NCBI GenBank assembly: GCA_035282865.1
Contig: DATEVB010000144.1
Span: 1-16,837, forward strand
Source of the DNA: UBA4744 sp035282865
GTDB lineage: Bacteria > Actinomycetota > Acidimicrobiia > Spongiisociales > UBA4744
DNA length: 16,837 nt
Direction of reading: 5' to 3'
The position numbers were made by a program, and so were the translations under genes. Shown here one piece after another: positions 1-6,928 of this stretch. Under the pieces are notes generated by a model, which was given only the letters and a program-made list of their open reading frames with translations, ran no database searches and was not told the DNA's origin. Numbering within the stretch: the stretch's first letter is position 1; every line of letters begins with the position of its first letter.

Positions 1-137
1 AACTCTTCATCTCCGAGTCAACCGTGAAGACGCACGTCTCCCACGTACTGGCCAAGCTCAACCTGCGGGATCGCGCCCAGGCGATCGTGCTCGCCTATGA
101 ATCCGGTCTGGTTGAAGCCGGATCGATGCATACCTGA
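1..137 (+). CDS. LuxR/NarL-family response regulator, C-terminal end (partial)
   Basis: Reading begins at base 3 and gives 44 codons before the TGA at 135-137; the rest lies upstream of the window. The visible part is the second half of a LuxR-type helix-turn-helix. It has the recognition-helix signature SESTVKTHVSHVLAKL followed by NLRDRAQAIVLAYESGLV, which is typical of NarL/FixJ-type response regulators. In such proteins this domain binds promoter DNA and an N-terminal receiver domain is phosphorylated by a sensor kinase; neither the receiver nor a kinase is visible here. The ABC exporter starts 112 nt downstream on the same strand, so the regulator may control it, but nothing in the sequence proves this. 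The family call is firm; the target is unknown. Confidence 0.9.
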   Translation, partial: LFISESTVKTHVSHVLAKLNLRDRAQAIVLAYESGLVEAGSMHT

Positions 138-249
138 TCCACACTCATCACCGTTTGGCAACACGGCAAGGTCCATGCTCGAACATGCACCCGCTCGATA
201 GCCCCGCAGACCTGCCAGCATCGGCCCGAACCTCGATAAGGACGATCCC

Positions 250-984
250 ATGCCCCGCAGTGGAGTTGCCGCTCGCGCCGCCGGCGCCGTGAAGGTCTAC
301 GGCGAAGGAGACGCACAGGTTCGGGCTCTCAACGGGATCGACGTTGAGTTCGGCTTTCGAGAGTTCACGGCCATCATGGGTCCCTCCGGGTCGGGCAAGT
401 CGACGCTGCTGCACTGCCTGGCGGGCCTCGACGCGCTCACCGACGGGCGCGTCTACATCGGTGATACGGATCTCGGATCGCTCGACGACAACCAGCTAAC
501 CCGCCTCCGACGCGACAACGTCGGGTTCGTTTTCCAGGCTTACAACCTGGTGCCGACCCTCAACGCCATGGAGAACATCACGCTCCCGATGGACATCGCC
601 GGTCGCAAACCCGACCAGGATTGGGTGGATCGAATCGTCGACACGATCGGAATCCGCGACCGGCTCCATCACCGGCCCGCCGAGCTGTCCGGCGGAGAGC
701 AGCAACGGGTCGCCGCCGCCCGGGCTCTGGCCGGCCGGCCCGACATCATCTTTGCCGACGAGCCCTCCGGCAACCTGGATTCAACCTCCGGTGCCGAGTT
801 GCTCGGATTCATGCAAGAAGCGGTGAAACAACTAGGACAGACCATCGTGATGGTGACCCATGACCCCGCCGCGGCGGGCTACGCCGACCGGGTGGTTTTC
901 CTGGCCGACGGAGTGGTAGTCGGCGAGATGCTCGAACCGACCCGGGAGCGCATCCTCGACCACATCAAGCTTCTGGAGGCTTGA
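250..984 (+). CDS. ABC transporter ATP-binding protein, LolD/MacB type
   Basis: This 244-aa cytoplasmic ATPase powers the permease encoded next to it. Its motifs are Walker A GPSGSGKS (44-51), Q-loop FVFQAYNL (93-100, Q96), signature LSGGEQQRVA (146-155), Walker B IIFADEP with catalytic E171, a D-loop in SGNLD, and the H-loop histidine H204. The length and the FVFQAYNLVPTLNAMENI segment match the family that pairs with FtsX/MacB-type permeases (lipoprotein, peptide or antibiotic export and cell-wall signalling). The ATG at 250 is chosen because AAGGA at 238-242 lies 7 nt upstream. The gene ends 3 nt before the permease GTG, so the two are probably one operon. The substrate cannot be read from the sequence. 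Confidence 0.95.
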   Translation: MPRSGVAARAAGAVKVYGEGDAQVRALNGIDVEFGFREFTAIMGPSGSGKSTLLHCLAGLDALTDGRVYIGDTDLGSLDDNQLTRLRRDNVGFVFQAYNLVPTLNAMENITLPMDIAGRKPDQDWVDRIVDTIGIRDRLHHRPAELSGGEQQRVAAARALAGRPDIIFADEPSGNLDSTSGAELLGFMQEAVKQLGQTIVMVTHDPAAAGYADRVVFLADGVVVGEMLEPTRERILDHIKLLEA

Positions 985-987
985 GCG

Positions 988-3537
988 GTGTGGCGGGCGA
1001 CCGTTAAGGGCCTGCTTGGTCACAAACTCCGCCTGGCGTTGACCGTCCTGGCGATCACGATCGGAGTCGGATTCGTGGCAGGGTCGTTTGTGTTCACCGA
1101 CACCCTCGGCAGCGTGTTCGACGATCTCTTCTCCGGCACGACAGTAGGCATCGACGTCACCATCCGGCCCACCATCCAGACGGACACCGATTTCGGTTTC
1201 TCGCTCCCCGAGAAGATCCCGAGATCCGTGCTCGATGATGTGCGAGAGGTGGATGGTGTAGAGGAGGCAACCGGTTCTCTCTTCTGGTTCGTGCAACTCC
1301 TCGACAAGAACGGTGAGATCACCCCCACGAACGGGCCGCCGACCTTCGGTGCGTCCTGGGCGGACACCGATCGTCCCGGGGCCTTCTCGCTGAGGGACGG
1401 AGCGCGGCCTGCGGCGGATGGACAGGTAGCCCTCGATCGCAAGACGGCCGAGCGGCTCGGCTATGTGGTCGGCGACACCGTGCCGATCATCATCTTCGAG
1501 ACCCCGGAGTCATTCACGCTGGTAGGGCTGGCCGGATTTGGCGAAGCCGACAACCTGGGCGGTGCCGGATTTGCCCTCTTCGACGTTCCCACCGCGCAGC
1601 GAGTCTTCAGAGCGGGCGACACCTTCGACTCAATCGATATCGCGGCTACCCCCGGCCTGGCACCCGAGACGCTGGTCGAACGACTTCAACCGATGCTGCC
1701 CGACAGCGTCGAGGCCGTAACCGCTCAGAGCGTTGCCGAAGAACAGGCGGCTGCGCTCAAGGAAGGGCTGGGGTTCTTCAACACCTTCCTCCTGGTATTT
1801 GCCGGGATTGCCCTCTTCGTTGGGACGTTCATCATCCAGAACACCTTCCGCATCATCGTCGCCCAGCGAACCCGCGAGCTGGCGCTGTTCCGCGCCCTCG
1901 GGGCGACCGGCCGCCAGGTCACCGGCATGGTCCTCACCGAGGCAGCCATCGTCGGCGTCGTTGCCTCCGGACTGGGGCTGCTCTTCGGCGTCGCCCTCGC
2001 CAACGTGCTGGCCATTGGGTATGAGGCCTTCGGGGGCGACCTGCCCGAGGCGGCCCTGGAAGTCCGGTTGCGCACCGTGGTTGTGGCATTGGCGGTCGGC
2101 GTCATCGTGACCCTGGTGTCGGCACTGTTGCCGGCTAGGAAAGCGGCGTCCGTTCCGCCGGTGGCCGCCATGCGGGACGTGGAGCCCACAACCCGCCGTT
2201 CGATGCGGACCCGGGTAGTCACCGGAGGTCTGATCGCCGCCTTCGGTATTGCGCTGGGTGTGATCGGCCTCTTTTTCGATTGGCCGTTCGAGTGGATCGA
2301 TTCGATCGCACTGGTCGGGGCCGGAGCGGCGGTCGTCTTCATCAGTGTCGCCGTAATCAGCCCGGTCTTCACCCGACCGGCGGCCCGAATCATCGGTGCG
2401 CCGTTCCCGCGCCTCCTGGCGTTGCCGGGAACGCTCGCCCGCGAGAACTCCATGCGCAAACCGCGCCGGACCGCCGCCACCGCCGCAGCACTGATGATCG
2501 GTCTGGCACTGGTGAGCCTGGCCACCATCCTGGCCGCTTCATTCCGTGGCACGGTGCGACAGGTCATCGACGAGAGTTTTCGAGCCGATCTGGTGGTGAA
2601 CGGAGTCGGATTCGGCGGTATCGGGTTCAGCTCATCGATTGCCGACCAGATCGACGCCCTTCCCGAGATCGACCGCCTCGCCAGGACCCGTTTCGGTCAG
2701 GCATCCATCGAGGGAGGCCCGGCCTTCGTCTCGGCGGTCCAGATCGACACCTTCCTCGATCTCTTCTCGATCGACCTGATTGCCGGTGGATTCGAAGAAC
2801 TGCCCTCGCCGAGCGTGGCGCTGCGAACCTCGCGCGCTGAAGAGCTCGGCGTTGCGGTAGGAGAAACGGTGACCATGAATTTCGCCCGTACCGGTGAGCT
2901 GCAACTCCCGGTGGCGGCCATCTGGGATGGGCAGGGTATCCAGGGATCGGTGTTGGTATCGATCGAAACGTTCGAGGCCAATTTCGTCGAACAGCTCGAC
3001 AGCCAGGTGCTGATTGCTTTGCGGGACGACGTATCGATCGTAAGCGGCCGGGCTGCCGTCGAATCGGTAACCAACGCATATCCCAATGTCCAGATCCAGG
3101 ACCAGGCCGACTTCAAGGCCCAAACCGAGAGTCAAATCAATCTGATCCTCAGCCTGATCTTCGTGATGTTGTTGCTGTCGGTACTCATTGCCCTGCTTGG
3201 TATCACCAACACACTGTCGCTGTCGATCATCGAACGCACCCGCGAAATCGGCCTGCTACGGGCGGTGGGGATGAGCCGCAAGCAGGTGCGACGCATGATT
3301 CGCTGGGAGTCGGTCATCATCTCGGTGTTCGGAGCCGTTCTGGGGATACTCCTCGGCATCCTGTTCGGGTGGGCCGTCGTGAAGGCTCTGTCCGAGCAAG
3401 GGTTGCTGTTCGTGCTGCCGGGCGGACAGTTGATCGGGGCCCTCTTCGCCGCCGGAGTAGCCGGCATCGTGGCCGCCGTCCTGCCCGCCTGGCGCGCCTC
3501 GCGCCTCAACGTGCTGGACGCGATCGCCTATGAGTAG
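988..3537 (+). CDS. ABC transporter permease, FtsX/MacB family with two FtsX modules
   Basis: This 849-aa membrane protein starts at a GTG preceded by GGAGG (975-979) inside the end of the ATPase gene. Its order is: a membrane helix at about 15-38; an extracytoplasmic domain at about 40-258; a first FtsX module with helices near 262-284, 316-342 and 362-382; two further helices near 409-429 and 438-460; another helix near 496-517; a second extracytoplasmic domain at about 520-715; and a second FtsX module with helices near 717-745, 774-800 and 814-833. Both modules carry the coupling segment after a helix: QRTRELALFRALGATGRQV (293-311) and ERTREIGLLRAVGMSRKQV (749-767). The end NVLDAIAYE is typical of the family. 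This duplicated ten-helix layout is common in actinobacterial exporters. A role in export or mechanotransmission is likely; the substrate is unknown. Confidence 0.93.
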   Translation: MWRATVKGLLGHKLRLALTVLAITIGVGFVAGSFVFTDTLGSVFDDLFSGTTVGIDVTIRPTIQTDTDFGFSLPEKIPRSVLDDVREVDGVEEATGSLFWFVQLLDKNGEITPTNGPPTFGASWADTDRPGAFSLRDGARPAADGQVALDRKTAERLGYVVGDTVPIIIFETPESFTLVGLAGFGEADNLGGAGFALFDVPTAQRVFRAGDTFDSIDIAATPGLAPETLVERLQPMLPDSVEAVTAQSVAEEQAAALKEGLGFFNTFLLVFAGIALFVGTFIIQNTFRIIVAQRTRELALFRALGATGRQVTGMVLTEAAIVGVVASGLGLLFGVALANVLAIGYEAFGGDLPEAALEVRLRTVVVALAVGVIVTLVSALLPARKAASVPPVAAMRDVEPTTRRSMRTRVVTGGLIAAFGIALGVIGLFFDWPFEWIDSIALVGAGAAVVFISVAVISPVFTRPAARIIGAPFPRLLALPGTLARENSMRKPRRTAATAAALMIGLALVSLATILAASFRGTVRQVIDESFRADLVVNGVGFGGIGFSSSIADQIDALPEIDRLARTRFGQASIEGGPAFVSAVQIDTFLDLFSIDLIAGGFEELPSPSVALRTSRAEELGVAVGETVTMNFARTGELQLPVAAIWDGQGIQGSVLVSIETFEANFVEQLDSQVLIALRDDVSIVSGRAAVESVTNAYPNVQIQDQADFKAQTESQINLILSLIFVMLLLSVLIALLGITNTLSLSIIERTREIGLLRAVGMSRKQVRRMIRWESVIISVFGAVLGILLGILFGWAVVKALSEQGLLFVLPGGQLIGALFAAGVAGIVAAVLPAWRASRLNVLDAIAYE

Positions 3538-3567
3538 TCAGAAGTCAATCAGGCCATGCCATTGCGG

Positions 3568-3595
3568 CGTGCTGCGAACTGTGTACTGCGAACGA
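3568..3595. repeat. Degenerate 7-bp tandem repeat (four units)
   Basis: The short gap between the convergent permease and MarR stop codons holds four adjacent heptamers: CGTGCTG, CGAACTG, TGTACTG and CGAACGA. The consensus is about CGNACTG. There is no start codon or ribosome site in it. It may be a member of a dispersed intergenic heptamer family; a related array lies at 4969-4990. Confidence 0.5.
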
Positions 3596-3596
3596 G

Positions 3597-4037
3597 CTAC
3601 GAATCGCCAACCAGCTTGCTCAGGGTCCTGATCAACGCCTGGGTGTCCGAATGGGTGAGCCGGTCGGCGAAGTGCTCTTCGATGCCGGCCAGGTGAATCG
3701 GAGCAGCATCCCGTAAGGCGTCTTTGCCACCCGGCGTCAGGACGACGTGCGTTCCCCGGCGATCCTCGGGACAGGCTCGACGCTCGATCAACTCCCGGCT
3801 CTCGAGCCGTTCCACAAACCGCGTGGTGGCGCTCCGGCTGAGCAGCAATCGATCGGCCAGCTCGTGCATCCGCAGACTGCCGCCCGCTTCTTCCAGCTGG
3901 ACCAGAACGTCGTACCAGGTGAGGGGCAACTGTCGTTCCTCCATCAACTCGCTTTCCAGAGTGCGGGTCAACGCCGCATGAGCCTCGAGAAAGAGACGCC
4001 ACGCTTGCAGCTGTTCACTCGTGAGGGCGGATGCCAT
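3597..4037 (-). CDS. MarR-family transcriptional regulator
   Basis: This 146-aa protein is of usual MarR length. An N-terminal helical dimerisation region (about 5-50, with LPLTWYDVLVQLEEAGG) precedes a winged helix at about 55-103. The recognition part reads RMHELADRLLLSRSATTRFVERLESRELIERR and the wing CPEDRRGTHVVLTPGG, which are classic MarR features. A helical C-terminus follows. The ATG at 4035-4037 is supported by TAAGGTGA about 4 nt upstream on the minus strand. It is transcribed divergently from the YceI gene across a 98-nt spacer holding a 19-bp palindrome, so it probably represses yceI and itself. MarR proteins usually respond to small phenolic or oxidant ligands; the ligand here is unknown. 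Confidence 0.95.
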   Translation of the reverse strand: MASALTSEQLQAWRLFLEAHAALTRTLESELMEERQLPLTWYDVLVQLEEAGGSLRMHELADRLLLSRSATTRFVERLESRELIERRACPEDRRGTHVVLTPGGKDALRDAAPIHLAGIEEHFADRLTHSDTQALIRTLSKLVGDS

Positions 4038-4080
4038 GCGATCACCTTACAAAGAAATCGAATACACAAAGAATGCCGTT

Positions 4081-4099
4081 TAGTTGCGAACTGCAACTA
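4081..4099. promoter_or_regulatory. Probable MarR operator (7-5-7 palindrome)
   Basis: TAGTTGC, a 5-nt spacer (GAACT) and GCAACTA form a perfect 7-bp inverted repeat with 12-bp centre-to-centre spacing. It lies in the 98-nt gap between the divergent marR and yceI genes. TATTGT (4098-4103, plus strand) and TACAAT (4099-4104, minus strand) are -10-like boxes touching its right edge, so bound protein would be placed to block both promoters. Size and position fit MarR operators; binding by this regulator is inferred. Confidence 0.65.
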
Positions 4100-4135
4100 T
4101 TGTACACAACAACCAAAGCGACCCGGGAGAATCTC

Positions 4136-4708
4136 ATGAGTGATCAAGCCACCACACGAACAGTCGACAATCGGGCAGTACCTGCCGTAGGTATCTGGAC
4201 CATCGATCCGACCCATACCACCATCGCCGCAGTGGCCCGCCATCTGATGGTCACCAAGGTGAGAGGTCATTTCGCCTCGTTCTCGGGGACCATCAACGTG
4301 GCAGAGGACCCGAAGGACTCGACCGTCGAGTTGACCATCGATGCGACCTCGATTTCCACCGGCACCGCGGATCGAGACAACCACCTCCGTTCCGCCGACT
4401 TCCTCGACGTCGATACCTACCCAACCCTCACCTTTCGAAGCACGTCGATCGAGGCCGACGGGAAGAAGTGGCGATTGACCGGCGACCTCACCATTCGCGA
4501 CATCACCAAGCCGATCGTGCTCGACCTGCAGTTCCTCGGCGTGGCCACCGACCCGTGGGGTAACGCCAAGGCCGCCTTCGAAGCGTCGACCGACTTGGAG
4601 CGCAAGGAGTGGGGCCTCACCTGGAACGTGCCGCTGGCCACGGGCGGCGTGTTGGTGAGCGACAAGTTCAAGATCGAGATCGAGGCTCAAGCCGCCCTCC
4701 AGCAGTAA
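4136..4708 (+). CDS. yceI: YceI-like domain protein (lipocalin-like fold)
   Basis: This 190-aa protein belongs to the YceI/polyisoprenoid-binding-like family, a beta-barrel that binds a long isoprenoid or amphipathic lipid. Family landmarks are WTIDPTHTTIAAVARHLMVTKV (21-42), the VRGHF segment (42-46), DNHLRSADFLDVDTYPTLTF (81-100), GDLTIRDITKPIVLD (116-130), and the closing LVSDKFKIEIEAQA. No signal peptide is present, so it is probably cytosolic, unlike the periplasmic E. coli YceI. The ATG at 4136 is preferred because GGGAGA at 4125-4130 sits 5 nt before it and the family fold begins soon after; the frame is open further upstream to 4031 but that would run through the operator. It is probably regulated by the divergent MarR protein. 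Confidence 0.93.
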   Translation: MSDQATTRTVDNRAVPAVGIWTIDPTHTTIAAVARHLMVTKVRGHFASFSGTINVAEDPKDSTVELTIDATSISTGTADRDNHLRSADFLDVDTYPTLTFRSTSIEADGKKWRLTGDLTIRDITKPIVLDLQFLGVATDPWGNAKAAFEASTDLERKEWGLTWNVPLATGGVLVSDKFKIEIEAQAALQQ

Positions 4709-4738
4709 CCCCCAACGGAAATCCGCGCAACAGGACCT

Positions 4739-4770
4739 CACTCTCCGTACACTGCCCTGCAGTAAGAGTG
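4739..4770. terminator. Stem-loop after yceI, possible terminator without a T-tract
   Basis: CACTCT (4739-4744) pairs with AGAGTG (4765-4770), and inside it ACTGC (4751-4755) pairs with GCAGT (4759-4763) around a 3-nt loop. A 6-nt bulge and a 1-nt bulge separate the two stems. It starts 31 nt after the yceI stop. There is no T-run, which is usual for GC-rich genomes but weakens the call. Confidence 0.3.
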
Positions 4771-4802
4771 GTCCCCGGGCTGGGAAGCGGAGGGGAGCCT
4801 GA

Positions 4803-4967
4803 GTGGCATGGATGAAGAGTTTGCACTGCCGGATCACCGGACACCGTCACCACACCAATCGCATCGGCGCCAACCTGTTCCGCATCGTCTGTTACAACTG
4901 CTCGATGGTCAGCTTCGTTGCGGCCCCGCGCGGGCGGGAACGCAGCCCGGCGGAGCGGAGCGGGTGA
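4803..4967 (+). CDS. Small Cys/His protein, probable zinc-binding (54 aa)
   Basis: This unnamed 54-aa frame starts at a GTG with an excellent ribosome site, GGAGGGGAG at 4789-4797. An in-frame ATG at 4812 is the alternative (51 aa). The protein has C9-x4-H14, then C30-x2-C33, around a basic, His-rich segment (GHRHHTNRIGANLFRIV). That spacing of a first Cys, a GH and a later CxxC resembles tiny zinc-binding proteins such as the DUF1660 type, though I cannot assign it to a family. The C-terminal tail (about 42-54) is basic and looks disordered. It lies between yceI and the convergent amylase gene, probably with its own promoter; TACACT at 4748-4753 could be a -10 box. It could be a DNA/RNA-binding or metal-handling microprotein. 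Function unknown. Confidence 0.6.
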   Translation: MAWMKSLHCRITGHRHHTNRIGANLFRIVCYNCSMVSFVAAPRGRERSPAERSG

Positions 4968-4968
4968 C

Positions 4969-4990
4969 CGAGGTTCGAGGTTGCGAGTTT
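4969..4990. repeat. 7-bp tandem repeat (CGAGGTT units)
   Basis: Two perfect adjacent copies of CGAGGTT (4969-4975, 4976-4982) are followed by a decayed copy, GCGAGTTT. The array begins 1 nt after the stop of the small Cys/His gene, in the gap before the convergent amylase stop. It resembles the heptamer array at 3568-3595 in period and position but not in exact sequence. Confidence 0.4.
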
Positions 4991-5012
4991 GCAGAACGAA
5001 CGACAGCCGCTC

Positions 5013-6893
5013 CTACAGCTTGATGACGGTGACGGTGAGTGGGCCAACCTCCGTCACCACCATTGACCCCGGCGTAGAACGAGCCCGGCCCGGGCCCCAC
5101 AGCGTCTCGGGCCGGTCGGACTTGACCGGCACGTAGATGGCCCCCAAGGCTCTCCCGCGGTTGACGATGACCAACAACCGCTCGTCCTCGAAGGTTCGGG
5201 TGAATGCGAAGGCATCGGCCGACCTCCATACGAATTGCATCTCCCCATGGCGCAGCGCCCGATAGCTCCGGCGCATCCAGGTGAGGGTCGTCACGGTGTT
5301 GAGCAGGGTGCGGTTCCACAGATCCTCGTCGTGCCACGGGAAACCGCCTCGCGAGGCCGGCTCTTTCCCACCCGTCATCCCCACTTCGTCGCCGTAGTAG
5401 AGACCGGGCGCGCCGGGCGCCAGTAGCTGGAAGGCGGTTGCCAGCCTGGCCTTGATGGGGTCGTCGCCCGCCACGTGGAGGAGGCGCTCGGTGTCGTGGG
5501 ACGACAAAAGGTTGTGATTGACCTCGGTCACCTGCGGTGCGTACATGGCAAGCATCCGCGTGAAGCCATCGACGAATCGTTCGGTGCTCGACCGCCCGGT
5601 AGCGAAGTAGTCGAGGCACAGCTCCCGGAACGTGTAGTTCATCGTGGCGTCGAATCGATCGCCCTGCAGCCACCGTGAGGCGTCCCCCGTGACCTCCGCG
5701 ATCAGATAGGCGTTACGATTGACGCTCTTCACCGCGTTGCGGAAATCGACCCAGAAGTCGTCGTCAACGTAGCGAGCAACGTCCATGCGCCAGCCGTCGA
5801 TGCCGTATTCGGTGATCCAGTGAGTGGCCACATCGAGGAAGTAGCGGCGGGCTTCCGAGTTGGCCAGATTGATCCGAGGCATCGAGGGCACGCCATACCA
5901 GGCCTCGTAATTCGTCTCCACCGGCGGGCCGTCGTCATCGACCTCCTCGACGGGTATGCCGACCGCCTCGTGCAACCGGTGAAGATGCTCCAGGTAGGCC
6001 TCCGGATTCGACCAGTTGGAGAGGGCCATGCGGTGCGGTCTCACCGTGACCCTCGCCGGGTAGTCGTGAACGACGAACCAGTCCCGGTAAGGGGACCCGG
6101 AACCGTTGGCGATCACGTCGGCGAACGCGAAGAAGCCCGGGTGACAGTGATTGAACGACGCGTCGAGGATCAACTTGATGTCGCGGTTGTGCAACTTCTC
6201 GATGAGCCGCCTGAGCGCATCGTTGCCGCCGAAGTGGTCGTCGACCCGGTAGTAGTCGACCACGTCGTACTTGTGCGTCGACGGCGACGAGAAGATCGGA
6301 TTCAGGTACACGGCGTCGATGCCCAGATCGGCCAGATAGTCGGCCTTGTCGGTGATGCCGATCAGATCACCTCCCTGGTGGCGCAGCCAGTGGGGAGGAG
6401 TCCCCCAGGGATCGACGCCTTCGGGGTCGATGGTCGGATCGCCGTTGTGGAATCGCTCGGGAAAGATCTGATAGATGACCGCTCCCCGCGCCCAATCCGG
6501 CACCTCGAACGGGACCAGGTCCTCGGGGTCGATCGTCCAGCGGTCGAGTCGTTCCACGGCGTTGGTGACCCCGGCCGGGACCAGGTACACGGCCCGGGAG
6601 TCGACAGTGCGAAAGGCGAACGAGTACGAGAACGGCCCGGACGGTCGATCGACGAACACTTCCCATACATCGAATCGAGGACCCGGCCCGGCCTTGCGCA
6701 TCTCCCTGCTCGAACCGTCGGCCAGGACCAGATATCCGCCGGTAAGGCCCGACTCGGCAACGACCCGGAATTGGATCCGGCCGTCGGCGAGGAGATTGAG
6801 GTGGGCACGGTCCTCAGGGTCGTACCGGAGGTCGTAGGGGAAGACATGTCCGTTCTCGTCTAGGAACCGGGCGTCTGGGAAATAGCTCGTCAC
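5013..6893 (-). CDS. GH13 alpha-amylase-family glycoside hydrolase, cytosolic
   Basis: This 626-aa enzyme should cleave alpha-1,4 (or alpha-1,6) links in maltodextrin, cyclodextrin or glycogen-type glucans. An N-terminal beta-domain (about 1-115, CBM34/N-domain-like) precedes a TIM barrel from VIYQIFPERFHNGDP (139-153). Conserved regions are DASFNH (244-249), GWRMDVA with nucleophile D371, YLIAE with acid/base E400, and SSHDTE (464-469, stabiliser D467). The marker GLYYGDEVGMTGGKEP (497-512) fits the cyclomaltodextrinase/neopullulanase-like group. A short domain C ends the protein. There is no signal peptide. Odd points are an extra segment of about 40 residues (about 283-325) before catalytic region II, and AEVTGD where these relatives usually have GEIWHD. 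The GTG start follows GAGG at 6898-6901, with a TAGGAT box at 6918-6923. polX lies 35 nt upstream on the same strand. Confidence 0.92.
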   Translation of the reverse strand: MTSYFPDARFLDENGHVFPYDLRYDPEDRAHLNLLADGRIQFRVVAESGLTGGYLVLADGSSREMRKAGPGPRFDVWEVFVDRPSGPFSYSFAFRTVDSRAVYLVPAGVTNAVERLDRWTIDPEDLVPFEVPDWARGAVIYQIFPERFHNGDPTIDPEGVDPWGTPPHWLRHQGGDLIGITDKADYLADLGIDAVYLNPIFSSPSTHKYDVVDYYRVDDHFGGNDALRRLIEKLHNRDIKLILDASFNHCHPGFFAFADVIANGSGSPYRDWFVVHDYPARVTVRPHRMALSNWSNPEAYLEHLHRLHEAVGIPVEEVDDDGPPVETNYEAWYGVPSMPRINLANSEARRYFLDVATHWITEYGIDGWRMDVARYVDDDFWVDFRNAVKSVNRNAYLIAEVTGDASRWLQGDRFDATMNYTFRELCLDYFATGRSSTERFVDGFTRMLAMYAPQVTEVNHNLLSSHDTERLLHVAGDDPIKARLATAFQLLAPGAPGLYYGDEVGMTGGKEPASRGGFPWHDEDLWNRTLLNTVTTLTWMRRSYRALRHGEMQFVWRSADAFAFTRTFEDERLLVIVNRGRALGAIYVPVKSDRPETLWGPGRARSTPGSMVVTEVGPLTVTVIKL

Positions 6894-6917
6894 AGGACCT
6901 CAGAATCGGGTTGGGCG

Positions 6918-6923
6918 ATCCTA
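6918..6923 (-). promoter_or_regulatory. Possible -10 box for the amylase gene
   Basis: On the minus strand this reads TAGGAT, 24 nt before the amylase GTG, giving a leader of roughly 18 nt that holds the GAGG ribosome site. It overlaps no coding sequence, sitting just past the polX stop. No clear -35 box is visible, so readthrough from polX is an alternative. Confidence 0.3.
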
Positions 6924-6928
6924 CCGGC

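Noticed and set aside
174..187. Near-palindrome CATGCTCGAACATG (12 of 14 positions) upstream of the ABC operon
   Set aside because: It is imperfect, of a size easily found by chance, and not placed against a visible promoter. I see nothing else in 138-249 apart from the ribosome site.
1725..2567. Long minus-strand open frame (280 codons) within the permease gene
   Set aside because: It is a GC-rich antisense shadow of a well-supported permease frame, full of Arg, Ala, Thr and Pro with no family features.
4808..5023. A 71-codon plus-strand frame overlapping the small Cys/His gene
   Set aside because: It has no recognisable motif and lacks well-placed ribosome signals. The overlapping 4803-4967 frame has a strong ribosome site and a zinc-binding pattern.
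5820..6863. 347-codon plus-strand frame opposite the amylase
   Set aside because: The minus strand carries intact GH13 catalytic motifs; the plus frame is Val/Arg/Asp-rich shadow sequence.
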